This document shows positions 1 through 7,492 of a stretch of DNA of 51,730 bases, one piece after another; position 1 is the first letter of the stretch, and each line of letters starts with the position of its first letter. This DNA is from Actinomycetota bacterium (GTDB lineage: Bacteria > Actinomycetota > Acidimicrobiia > Acidimicrobiales > Ilumatobacteraceae). The position numbers and the translations under genes are program-made. A model generated the notes under the pieces. It was not told the origin of the DNA and did not search any database. It saw only the letters and a program-made list of their open reading frames with translations. The stretch covers positions 1 through 51,730 of the forward strand of contig JAPLAA010000102.1 of assembly GCA_026393475.1 (NCBI GenBank). Reading direction: 5' to 3'.

Positions 1-56
1 CCGACTCATCACGAACCCCCGACGCTCGCCGTCGCCACCCGACTGGAACCCTGCTC

Positions 57-818
57 ATGGACAACGCATTCGGTGAACCGCAGAACATCGTCGTGCTCGG
101 CGGCACGAGCGAGATCGGACTCGCGATCGCCCATCACCTCGTGAGCCCGGTCACCCGCTCGATCGTGCTCGCCTGTCGCGATCTCGCGAAGGGCGAGCAG
201 GCCGCCGCTGCGCTCCGATCGGACACCGTCGAGGTGTCGGTCGTCGCGTTCGACGCGGCCGACACCGCATCGCACGAGCGGGTGATCGGCGACATCGTCG
301 AGGCCCACGGCGACCTCGATGTGGTGGTGCTCGCGTTCGGCCAACTGGGCAACGGCGAGGCGACGGGCGCGGATGTGGCCGAGGCGGCGGCGCTCGCCCA
401 CGTGAACTTCACCGGGGCGATCTCGGCGAGCGTGGCGGTCGCCAACCGGTTGCGCAAGCAGGGCCACGGCACGCTGGTCGTGCTGAGCAGCGTCGCCGGC
501 GAGCGGGTGCGCAAGGCCAACTTCGTGTACGGCGCCACCAAGGCCGGCCTCGACGGGTTCGCCCAGGGCCTCGGCGATTCGCTGGAGGGCACGGGGGCGC
601 GGGTGCTCGTCGTGCGTCCCGGCTTCGTGCACTCGGCCATGACCAAGGGGATGAAGGCGGCGCCGTTCGCCACCACGCCCGACAAGGTCGCCGACGTGAC
701 CGTGCGGGGTCTGCGTCGCGGGAGCCGCACGGTGTGGGCACCGGGCATCCTGCGGTTCGTGTTCAGCGCATTGCGGCACGTGCCCGGGCCGATCTGGCGC
801 AAGCTCCCGCTCGGCTGA
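57..818 (+). CDS. dprE2: DprE2-like decaprenylphosphoryl-2-keto-ribose reductase (SDR)
   Basis: Predicted NAD(P)H-dependent reductase that converts decaprenylphosphoryl-2-keto-erythro-pentofuranose, the product of the FAD enzyme DprE1, into decaprenylphosphoryl arabinose, the donor for arabinan synthesis. The sequence shows a classical SDR of 253 aa, close to mycobacterial DprE2 in length. It has GGTSEIG at 15-21, Ser145, and Tyr158/Lys162 in NFVYGATKAGLDGF; the C-terminal ALRHVPGPIWRKLPLG is also family-like. ATG 57 fits the family N-terminus, but the frame stays open to the window edge, so an earlier start cannot be excluded. DprE1 would be expected just upstream; the 56 bases present are too few to show it. 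The next gene is convergent. Substrate assignment is by family resemblance. Confidence 0.85.
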   Translation: MDNAFGEPQNIVVLGGTSEIGLAIAHHLVSPVTRSIVLACRDLAKGEQAAAALRSDTVEVSVVAFDAADTASHERVIGDIVEAHGDLDVVVLAFGQLGNGEATGADVAEAAALAHVNFTGAISASVAVANRLRKQGHGTLVVLSSVAGERVRKANFVYGATKAGLDGFAQGLGDSLEGTGARVLVVRPGFVHSAMTKGMKAAPFATTPDKVADVTVRGLRRGSRTVWAPGILRFVFSALRHVPGPIWRKLPLG

Positions 819-838
819 GCCGCGCCGGCGAACGGCCC

Positions 839-2362
839 TCAGGCGTCAGGAGCGCTCACGGCCGTCACGGTCGTCATGCGGCCGGTGCGCACCTCGGGCG
901 GCACGCGCAATTTCACCAGGATCACCATGCCCGACAGGAACGCCATCACGGCGACGGCTCGCAGCGCTCGGTGGTAGGCGTCGATCGGGATGATGTCGGC
1001 GTTGCCGACGATCGAGATCACAGTCGCGACACCGAGTCCGCCGCCCAGGTAGCGCAGCGAGCTGAGCATCGCGCTGGCCTGGCCCATCTGGCGCTCGGCG
1101 ACGCCGCGGAGGGCGAGCGCCATCGTGGGGGCGTAGACGATGCCCCACCCGATGTTGAACAGCAGCGCGCCCGGGAGGATGCCGGTGAGGTAGTTCGGGT
1201 GTTCCTCGAGCCGGATCGACTGCCAGACCATGGCGACCGCGGGCAGCATCGCCCCGTAGACGATGACCCGCCGCGTGCCGAAGCGCTCCGCCATGCGGCC
1301 GGCGAAGAAGCCGACGATCGCCGAGGCGATCGGGAACGGGGTGAGGGCGAAGCCGGCGCGCATCAGCGAGTAGTCCCAGTGCTGCACCATGAACAGCGGG
1401 TACAGCAGCCAACTGGCGGTGCCCGCTGCAGTGAACCCGACGTTCACCAGGTTGACCGCGGTCATGTTCGGTGCGCGCATCAGGCGCAGGTCGAGCATCG
1501 GCTCCGGGTGGACGAGCGACCGGTGGACGAACCACGGGAGGAACACGACCGCCCCGATGATGCAGGCGATCACGAACGGCGACGTGATCCCGAGGTGCGG
1601 GCCTTCGGTGATGAGCGCGGCGACCATCGCGACGCCGAGGGTGCCGAGCAGCGTTCCCAGCAGGTCGAGCCGCCCCACGGGTGCTGCCGAGGGGCGTCCC
1701 TCGGGGAGTACACGGGTGGACAGGACCAGCGAGGCAACGGTGGCGACGAGCGGCACGACGAACACCCAGCGCCACCCGAACTGTTCCGACACGATCGCCG
1801 AGAACGACGGGCCGATCGCCGCGCCCATCGTGCCGAGACCGGTCCACGTGGCGATCGCGCTCGGTCGGCGTGACGAGGGGAACTGTTCGAGCACGAGGCT
1901 GAGCGACGACGGACTCGCCATCGCGGCGCCGACTGCCTGTCCGAGCCGCGCAGCGACGAACACCCAGGCGGCCGGTGCCAGCGCGAGGAGCATCGACGCC
2001 ACGCAGAACACGCCGACGCCGAGCACGAAGATCCGGCGACGCCCGACCCGATCCGCGAGCCGTCCGCCGAGGAGCATCAGCGAGGCGAGGGCGATGGAGT
2101 AACCCGTGATGCCCCACGACAGGCCGGTTCGGCTGGCGCCCTCGAACTCGGTCTCGATCGCCGGGAAGACGACGTTCACCGCGGTCACCGCCATGCCGAC
2201 CACCATCGCAGTGGCGGACGCGAGCACGAGTCCCCACCAGGCTCTGGCCTCCACGTGCTCGCGCACGGGACGCGGCACACGCTGGGAGCCCTGCGAGCCC
2301 TGCGAGCCCTGCGAGCCCTGCGAGCCCTGCGAGCCCTGGGAGCCCTGGGAGGTGACCGACAT
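839..2362 (-). CDS. MFS drug-exporter-like transporter (DHA2/EmrB-QacA type)
   Basis: Predicted inner-membrane proton-coupled exporter of 507 aa. The long hydrophobic profile, the motif GGRLADRVGRRRIFVLG after the second membrane segment and WGITGYSIALASLMLLGG are typical of the 14-helix DHA2 group. The substrate is unknown. The ATG at 2362 is preferred because a TACGGT -10 box lies 9 nt upstream, which suggests a nearly leaderless message. Longer readings add proline/arginine-rich sequence with no family match. Directly after the start the protein carries seven Gln-Gly-Ser units encoded by a 9-bp tandem repeat, a tail absent from most MFS proteins. It is transcribed divergently from pncB. 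Confidence 0.88.
   Translation of the reverse strand: MSVTSQGSQGSQGSQGSQGSQGSQGSQRVPRPVREHVEARAWWGLVLASATAMVVGMAVTAVNVVFPAIETEFEGASRTGLSWGITGYSIALASLMLLGGRLADRVGRRRIFVLGVGVFCVASMLLALAPAAWVFVAARLGQAVGAAMASPSSLSLVLEQFPSSRRPSAIATWTGLGTMGAAIGPSFSAIVSEQFGWRWVFVVPLVATVASLVLSTRVLPEGRPSAAPVGRLDLLGTLLGTLGVAMVAALITEGPHLGITSPFVIACIIGAVVFLPWFVHRSLVHPEPMLDLRLMRAPNMTAVNLVNVGFTAAGTASWLLYPLFMVQHWDYSLMRAGFALTPFPIASAIVGFFAGRMAERFGTRRVIVYGAMLPAVAMVWQSIRLEEHPNYLTGILPGALLFNIGWGIVYAPTMALALRGVAERQMGQASAMLSSLRYLGGGLGVATVISIVGNADIIPIDAYHRALRAVAVMAFLSGMVILVKLRVPPEVRTGRMTTVTAVSAPDA
2286..2348 (-). repeat. 9-bp tandem repeat x7, in frame (Gln-Gly-Ser)
   Basis: Seven consecutive copies of GAGCCCTGC/GAGCCCTGG on the + strand, read on the minus strand as repeated Gln-Gly-Ser at the N-terminus of the MFS transporter. 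Unit changes keep the frame. Confidence 0.95.
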
Positions 2363-2371
2363 CGGGTGGTG

Positions 2372-2377
2372 ACCGTA
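2372..2377 (-). promoter_or_regulatory. -10 box of the MFS gene
   Basis: TACGGT on the minus strand, 9 nt before the ATG at 2362. The spacing implies transcription starting at or just before the start codon. No clear -35 was identified. Confidence 0.5.
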
Positions 2378-2455
2378 GCGAGCCGACGCTGCCGTAACGG
2401 GGTCCGGCCGACGCGGGTCGGGGCGCGGGTCGGGGAGTGCGCTCGACGGGCTGGC

Positions 2456-2461
2456 TAGGGT
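2456..2461 (+). promoter_or_regulatory. -10 box upstream of pncB mini-ORF
   Basis: TAGGGT, 7 nt before the ATG at 2469. It has the same spacing as the leaderless -10 boxes elsewhere in the window, so the transcript may begin at the mini-ORF and not at pncB itself. Confidence 0.5.
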
Positions 2462-2468
2462 CCTGCGG

Positions 2469-2489
2469 ATGAGCCGGGGCACCCGCTGA
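2469..2489 (+). CDS. Candidate six-codon leader peptide before pncB
   Basis: ATG AGC CGG GGC ACC CGC TGA encodes MSRGTR. It starts 7 nt after a TAGGGT -10 box, and its stop ends one base before the GTG of pncB. It is in a different frame from pncB. This could be a translated leader on a leaderless mRNA that feeds ribosomes to pncB by reinitiation. It could also be chance; nothing in the peptide suggests attenuation. Confidence 0.3.
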   Translation: MSRGTR

Positions 2490-2490
2490 C

Positions 2491-3798
2491 GTGGTCGACA
2501 TCGCCACCCGCGTGTACGACCACGCCTGGCGGATCGACCCGATCGTCCGCTCGCTGCTCGACACCGACTTCTACAAGCTGCTGATGTGTCAGTCGGTGCT
2601 GCGCAACCGGCCCGACGTCGAGGTCGAGTTCCGACTGGTGAACCGCACGCCGTCGGTGCGGCTCGCCGATCTCGTCGACGAGGGGCAGCTGCGCGAGCAC
2701 CTCGACCATGCCCGCACGCTCCGGCTCACCCGGGGCGAGTCGACCTGGCTGCGCGGCAACACCTTCGCCGGCAAGCGGCAGATGTTCTCCAGCCCGTTCA
2801 TGGAGTGGCTCGATCAGGTGCGGTTGCCCGAGTACCACCTCGAGGTGCACGACGGGCAGTTCGAGCTCACCTTCGTCGGTGCGTGGCCGGAGGTGATGCT
2901 GTGGGAGGTGCCGGCGCTGTCGATCCTGATGGAGTTGCGCAGCCGGGCGGTGCTGCGGGGTATGGGCAGGTTCGAGCTGCAGGTGCTGTACGCGCGGGCG
3001 ATGACCCGGGTGTGGGAGAAGCTCGAACGGCTGCGCACGCTCGACGCCCTTCGGGCCACGGGCCTCCTGATGGGCGACTTCGGTACCCGCCGGCGGCATT
3101 CGTTCCTGTGGCAGGACTGGTGCGTGCAGGCCCTGGAGGAGGGCCTCGGCGATCGCTTCGTCGGCACCTCGAACTGCCTGATCGCGATGCGGCGCGACCT
3201 CGAGGCGATCGGCACCAACGCACACGAGCTGCCGATGGTGACGGCCGCGCTGGCCGACACCGACGAGGAGTTGCGCCAGGCGCCGTACCGGGTGCTCGAG
3301 GACTGGCATGCCGAGCACGACGGCAACCTTCGGGTGTTGCTGCCCGACACGTTCGGCACCGAGTCGTTCCTGCGGGGCGCGCCCGACTGGCTGGCCACGT
3401 GGACCGGGATCCGCATCGACTCCGGCGATCCGGTGCGCTCGGCCGAGATGGCGCTCGACTGGTGGGAGGCCCACGGCGAGGACCTGAGCACGAAGCTGGT
3501 GATCTTCTCCGACGGGCTCGACGTCGACGAGATCGAGCGTCTGCACCTGCACTTCGCCGATCGGGTGCGGGTGTCGTTCGGCTGGGGCACGATGCTCACG
3601 AACGACTTCCGGGGCCTGGTGGCCGACGATCGCCTGGCGCCGTTCAGCCTGGTGGCCAAGGCGGTGTCGGCGAACGGGCGGCCGACGGTGAAGCTGAGCG
3701 ACAACCCGAACAAGGCGCTCGGCCCGCCCGATCTGGTCGAGCACTACCGCCGCGTGTTCGGCACCGAAGCCGGCGACACCCAACCCGTCGTCGTGTGA
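2491..3798 (+). CDS. pncB: Nicotinate phosphoribosyltransferase
   Basis: Catalyses nicotinate + PRPP (+ ATP) to nicotinate mononucleotide in the Preiss-Handler route of NAD salvage; cytosolic. The 435-aa protein has the family opening SLLDTDFYKLLMCQSVL at about 20-36, FGTRRRHS, GTSNCLIAM, and GTNAHELPM with His245 at the position of the phosphorylated histidine. It also has RIDSGDP and FSDGLD near the phosphate site, and the C-terminal KLSDNPNK. The GTG at 2491 is the only start that leaves a short N-terminal extension; the upstream ATG at 2469 runs into a stop after six codons. The anti-sigma-like gene follows in convergent orientation after 27 bp. Confidence 0.93.
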   Translation: MVDIATRVYDHAWRIDPIVRSLLDTDFYKLLMCQSVLRNRPDVEVEFRLVNRTPSVRLADLVDEGQLREHLDHARTLRLTRGESTWLRGNTFAGKRQMFSSPFMEWLDQVRLPEYHLEVHDGQFELTFVGAWPEVMLWEVPALSILMELRSRAVLRGMGRFELQVLYARAMTRVWEKLERLRTLDALRATGLLMGDFGTRRRHSFLWQDWCVQALEEGLGDRFVGTSNCLIAMRRDLEAIGTNAHELPMVTAALADTDEELRQAPYRVLEDWHAEHDGNLRVLLPDTFGTESFLRGAPDWLATWTGIRIDSGDPVRSAEMALDWWEAHGEDLSTKLVIFSDGLDVDEIERLHLHFADRVRVSFGWGTMLTNDFRGLVADDRLAPFSLVAKAVSANGRPTVKLSDNPNKALGPPDLVEHYRRVFGTEAGDTQPVVV

Positions 3799-3825
3799 GC
3801 GCGTCGAGGCCTTCATCGCCCGGTC

Positions 3826-4869
3826 TCAGGTGGTCGTGTTCCAGAGGGGCTGCTCCGCGAGGACGGTGCCGAGGGCTGCGAGGACTCGGACGCCGGTGAT
3901 CTGGCCCGTCGAACCGGCGTCGACCACGGCGAACACGCCGGGCGCTGGGGCGGCCGACAGGGCATCGACGCGTTCCGTCGTGCCGTCCGGCCGCGTGTAT
4001 TCGAACGCGACCGCGTCGGTCGCCCCGCTGAGGAGCACCCACTTCGGGCCGATGGGCACGAACGATTTCCATGTCGGGCCCAGCCAGATCGATCGGGGGA
4101 TGTCGTCCTGCGGCGTCATGCACCCCTGCCCGCCGGTGTAGACGCGCAGGATGAGACACGTGCCGTTCGGTGCGGCCGATGTGAGCGCTCGCGCCGTGGT
4201 GGGCGTCGAGACGCGCAGGTCCCACGGCACCCCGTCGACCTCACCGCTCGCCAACATGACGGGGTCGCCGGGGATCTCGACGGTGGGAGTATCGACCACC
4301 ATCCCGTCGAGGATGCGGTGCATGACCGCGGGGTCGTCGCCGACGATCTGCACGGTTGCCGCGCCGACTCGGGCGTAGATCGACTGGCGCCCGTCCTCCA
4401 ACCCGGAGCGAACCCGGTCTCCTTCCACCACCGAGCCCTCGGACATGGCGTGTTCCGCCTCGACGTCGAACGGGTCGCCGAGGGCGATGCGGAGGGTGAT
4501 CGGCTGAGCCAGGCCACGGCGCAGCGAGTAGTGACCCTGCCAGTAGCCGAACTGCTCCATCGCCCACAGGTAGTTGGTGCCGTCGAACTGGACCGAGACG
4601 ATGTCGTCGGGGAGCCAGGTGAGCGTGGCCCAGTCGTTCAGGCGCACCTCGCTGTCCGCGATGACGAGGATGCCCGGTTCACGGTTCCCCCGGATCGCCC
4701 ACAGGCCGCCGGCGGTCAGCAGCGCGGTCACCAGGACGGCCGTGGAGGTGACGGCGAAACGTCGGCGGCGGCGCTGGTTCGCCCGTCGGCGGACGTCGGC
4801 CACCGGGGGCAGGGCGGGGTGCTGGTCGGCCACGAAGCGGTCGAGCACGGCGGTCAGCTGATCGGTCAA
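3826..4869 (-). CDS. Single-pass membrane protein, putative anti-sigma partner
   Basis: A 347-aa protein with no family I recognise. Residues 1-35 are a short cytoplasmic part, then an Arg cluster (RRRRRF), one membrane helix (VTSTAVLVTALLTAGGLWAI) and a long, probably extracytoplasmic, domain of about 285 aa. No HxxxCxxC zinc anti-sigma motif is present. It begins with TTG inside the stop of the upstream ECF sigma gene (TTGA, 4-bp overlap), so the two are translationally coupled. That context, and the one-helix topology, suggest a membrane-bound regulator or sensor of the sigma factor; this is inference. Longer readings upstream lie in the sigma gene in another frame and were rejected. Confidence 0.65.
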   Translation of the reverse strand: MTDQLTAVLDRFVADQHPALPPVADVRRRANQRRRRRFAVTSTAVLVTALLTAGGLWAIRGNREPGILVIADSEVRLNDWATLTWLPDDIVSVQFDGTNYLWAMEQFGYWQGHYSLRRGLAQPITLRIALGDPFDVEAEHAMSEGSVVEGDRVRSGLEDGRQSIYARVGAATVQIVGDDPAVMHRILDGMVVDTPTVEIPGDPVMLASGEVDGVPWDLRVSTPTTARALTSAAPNGTCLILRVYTGGQGCMTPQDDIPRSIWLGPTWKSFVPIGPKWVLLSGATDAVAFEYTRPDGTTERVDALSAAPAPGVFAVVDAGSTGQITGVRVLAALGTVLAEQPLWNTTT

Positions 4870-5459
4870 GAGGTCACCTCCGGGTCGTTCTGGAATGGGT
4901 CGTCCTGGAGTGCGGTGCGCAACGAGCGCTTGGCGTCGCTGAGGGTGGAGGCGACCGTGCCCTCGGCGATGCCGGTGAGCGCGGCCGTCTCGGCTTGCGA
5001 GAGTCCGAGGACGAGGCGGAGCACGAGCACCTCGCGTTGGCGGTGGGGGAGCGAGTCGACGATCTCGCGGAGCTCGACGGGAAGCGCAGCACTGGATGTC
5101 TGCTCGCTGCGCGGGACGGTACGGCGAAGCAGCGAACGGCCGAGCGTGGTGCGTCGCTGCTGGCGCTTCCACACGTTCACCGCCACGCGGTACGTCCAGG
5201 CTTCGGGCGCATCCAGCGTCCGCACGCGACGCCAGCGTTCGAGCGCGCGTGCCATCGCCTCCGCTGTCGCATCCGCCGCCGCATGCGGGTCGCCCGTGAC
5301 GAGCGTGAGCGACGCAAGGAGCCGGGGAGCGGTCGTCGCGTACCAGCCGTCGAAGTCGGGCGGCGGCACGACGACGCGCACGACGACGCGCACGAGGTGG
5401 TCGGCCCGGTCGTCGAGGTCCACCTCGAGCGCCGTCAGGTCGGTCGTGTCGTCCGCCAT
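4866..5459 (-). CDS. ECF-type RNA polymerase sigma factor
   Basis: Predicted extracytoplasmic-function sigma-70 family factor of 197 aa. Region 2 is visible around WYATTAPRLLASLTLVTGD and LDAPEAWTYRVAVNVWKRQQ. Region 4 contains LPHRQREVLVLRLVLGLS, followed by the helix-turn-helix AETAALTGIAEGTVASTLSD. The N-terminus has a duplicated RVVV-RVVV stretch from a short DNA repeat. GTG at 5462 and ATG at 5459 are adjacent; I use the ATG. The stop overlaps the start of the membrane-protein gene, forming a sigma/regulator pair. The target regulon is unknown; the 5463-5591 intergenic palindromes are candidate upstream signals. Confidence 0.85.
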   Translation of the reverse strand: MADDTTDLTALEVDLDDRADHLVRVVVRVVVPPPDFDGWYATTAPRLLASLTLVTGDPHAAADATAEAMARALERWRRVRTLDAPEAWTYRVAVNVWKRQQRRTTLGRSLLRRTVPRSEQTSSAALPVELREIVDSLPHRQREVLVLRLVLGLSQAETAALTGIAEGTVASTLSDAKRSLRTALQDDPFQNDPEVTS

Positions 5460-5494
5460 CACCTCACCGAGTCACGAACGTCGGATTCCGTTGG

Positions 5495-5577
5495 GTCCGA
5501 GTGCCACGTGTCGGTCGGAGTCCCAGGTATTGGTCCGAGTCGCACGTGCCACCCGGGTGACCGCTGGCACTCGGACC
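5495..5577. repeat. Palindromic repeats with a GTCCGAGT core
   Basis: GTCCGAGTGCCA at 5495-5506 recurs as the exact inverted copy TGGCACTCGGAC at 5565-5576, and a third copy of the core, GTCCGAGT, lies near 5533. The copy at about 5532-5540 (GGTCCGAGT) can pair with ACTCGGACC at the right end to form a 9-bp outer stem. The element lies between the 3' end of the GT-C gene and the 5' end of the sigma gene, both on the minus strand. It could act as a terminator, an operator or a dispersed palindromic repeat. Confidence 0.6.
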
Positions 5578-5591
5578 GACACGGGGCCTGG

Positions 5592-7454
5592 TCAGGCGTT
5601 CTCGGCGAGTTCGCGTTCGAGGCTGGCACGACGCTCGGCGCCGATGCCGATACCGGCGGGGCTGATGCCGTCCCCTTGTTCGCACTTGCGATACAGCAGA
5701 ACGAGCCCGTTCTCGAAGTTGCCGACGAGGCAGAACTGGTCGGCGACCACCTGGTTCGGTGCATCGCTGCCGAAGTTGCTCGACGCGTTCGGCTCGTACC
5801 AGCCGGTCCAGAAGTTGGTGAGGATCAGCCAGTCGGCCGAGGCCACGTCGTCGGCCAGGCTCGACCCCTCGTCGTCGGCGAGGCCCGGGTCCATCTCGAT
5901 GAAGTAGGTGGCGGGTTCGAGTTCGGGGAACATGAAGTAGAACACGACGTCGCTGTAGATCGTGCGGCTCAGGTCGGCCGGCCCCACCAGCAGCCGTTCA
6001 CCCGGTTGCGACAGGCGGTCGAGTTCGTCGATCGCTGCCTGGCTGGCCGCCTGCAGCGGCACGTTCCCGAACCAGAAGTTCCGGTCGCCGCGGCTCACCT
6101 GATAGCCGCCGACCTTGTCGCCCACCGAGATCCGTGCGTACAGCAGATACGTGCGGTACGTGTAGAACGGCATCACCACGAGCATCGTGACGGCCAGCAC
6201 CGCGGCGATCGCTGCGTCACGCCGCAGCCCGACGAACTTCGGTCGCACCACCGTCGAGATCTCGGCCAGCAGCGCCGGCAGCAGCGCGAACGACACGCAC
6301 GAACCCCAGGCGAGATGGGTGGAGTCGGGACGCTGCAGCGCCTGCGGCAGGAGACCGAGTCCGAGCAGCGATGCGCACATCAGCGTGAGGCGCTGCGGCG
6401 TGTCACCGTGGCGTCGCCGGAGCCAGATCGTCGTGCCGACGACCCCGAACGCGCACACGATGACGACCCAGAACCACAGCCACAGCTGGTGGTTCGCCGA
6501 GAGGGCGGGCAGCCTCCACCACGGAGCATCCGCGGGGCCCTCGACCACCGCCTGAAGTGCACCGTCGACCTTGCCGAAGCTCGGCGGCTGGGGGAGTTCG
6601 CGCCCGGGACGCAGTTCCTTCACCGGCTCGGTGACCATGCCCCGCCAGGCGGCCGGGATGCCGGCGACGGCCAGGTGGATCCACATGGGCGTGAGCCCGA
6701 CGATCGCGCCGATGGACGCAGACCGGAACGCACGGGCCTTCCACCACATGAAGCCGTGGGCGATGCCGAGCGCCAGGACGAGGTCGGGCCGGAAGCTCAA
6801 CGCGAACCCGGCGAGCGCCCCCGACGCGGCGAGCGCCAGCATGCGGTCGCGGTCGGTGGTGTGCAGGGCGCGCACGCCGAACACGACGCTCCACAGCGCG
6901 AGCGCGACCGCCCCTTCCCAGGCGAGCGCCGACAGCCCGATCGGGGTGAGCACGAGGAACGTGACCGTGACCGCCGCGACGGTGGCGAGGCGATGGCCCC
7001 ACGGCCGGGTGAGGGCGTAGATCGCGAAGATGATGCCGAGGTGCTGCAGCAGGCCGAAGCCACGTTGCGCCTCGAGGGTGTAGCCGAACACCTCGTACCA
7101 GCCCATCAGCACGTGGAGCGCGCCGGGCCCGTAGAGGTGGAGGAAGTCGACGTTGGGCACGTCGCCGGCCAGCATCCGCTTCGGGAAGACGAGCATGAAG
7201 CCCTCTTCCATCGAACTGCCGGTGCCCTTGTAGAGCCCGCGGAGGGGGATCAGGACGACGGCCAGGATCGTCGCGACGCTGAGCCACGCGGCGCGGGACG
7301 GGCGACCCCGGAGCCGGCCGCCGAGCACGAAGGGCACGAAGGGCACGAAGGGCACGAAGGGCACGAAGGGCACGACACCGTTCGCAGCCGCCGGTGACGC
7401 CGGGTCGGTGGTGGGACGCGCGTCGTCGACGGGCAGGTCATCGGGTTCGCGCAC
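5592..7454 (-). CDS. Polytopic GT-C family glycosyltransferase-like membrane protein
   Basis: A 620-aa protein with many hydrophobic segments and a C-terminal, probably extracytoplasmic, domain from about residue 430. Near the first loop it carries MEEGFMLVFPKRMLAGD and DFLHLYGPG; an acidic pair in the first external loop is typical of GT-C enzymes that use polyprenyl-phosphate sugars. The donor and acceptor cannot be told. The N-terminus has five Val-Pro-Phe units from a 9-bp repeat, ahead of the first helix. The GTG at 7454 is supported by a TAATGT -10 box 6 nt upstream. It is divergent from the GT4 gene, only 38 bp away. Confidence 0.7.
   Translation of the reverse strand: MREPDDLPVDDARPTTDPASPAAANGVVPFVPFVPFVPFVPFVLGGRLRGRPSRAAWLSVATILAVVLIPLRGLYKGTGSSMEEGFMLVFPKRMLAGDVPNVDFLHLYGPGALHVLMGWYEVFGYTLEAQRGFGLLQHLGIIFAIYALTRPWGHRLATVAAVTVTFLVLTPIGLSALAWEGAVALALWSVVFGVRALHTTDRDRMLALAASGALAGFALSFRPDLVLALGIAHGFMWWKARAFRSASIGAIVGLTPMWIHLAVAGIPAAWRGMVTEPVKELRPGRELPQPPSFGKVDGALQAVVEGPADAPWWRLPALSANHQLWLWFWVVIVCAFGVVGTTIWLRRRHGDTPQRLTLMCASLLGLGLLPQALQRPDSTHLAWGSCVSFALLPALLAEISTVVRPKFVGLRRDAAIAAVLAVTMLVVMPFYTYRTYLLYARISVGDKVGGYQVSRGDRNFWFGNVPLQAASQAAIDELDRLSQPGERLLVGPADLSRTIYSDVVFYFMFPELEPATYFIEMDPGLADDEGSSLADDVASADWLILTNFWTGWYEPNASSNFGSDAPNQVVADQFCLVGNFENGLVLLYRKCEQGDGISPAGIGIGAERRASLERELAENA
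7329..7373 (-). repeat. 9-bp tandem repeat x5, in frame (Val-Pro-Phe)
   Basis: Five perfect copies of GAAGGGCAC on the + strand, read as Val-Pro-Phe near the N-terminus of the GT-C protein. Confidence 0.95.
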
Positions 7455-7460
7455 GGTGCG

Positions 7461-7483
7461 ACATTAGTGAGCAGGGCTAGCCT
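7461..7483. promoter_or_regulatory. Divergent leaderless promoter pair
   Basis: ACATTA at 7461-7466 is TAATGT on the minus strand, 6 nt before the GTG at 7454. TAGCCT at 7478-7483 on the + strand is 9 nt before the ATG at 7493. Both promoters occupy a 38-bp gap, so their polymerase footprints must overlap and each -35 region falls at or inside the opposite gene. Confidence 0.55.
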
Positions 7484-7492
7484 CGGGGCCTC

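Noticed and set aside
1..56. 3' end of a DprE1 gene before DprE2
   Set aside because: Expected from mycobacterial order, but the 56 bases show no recognisable DprE1 C-terminus, and all three + frames are open, so nothing can be claimed.
734..1873. Open frame on the + strand across the MFS gene
   Set aside because: Low-complexity Arg/Asp/Glu/His translation without motifs; the minus strand encodes a clear transporter.
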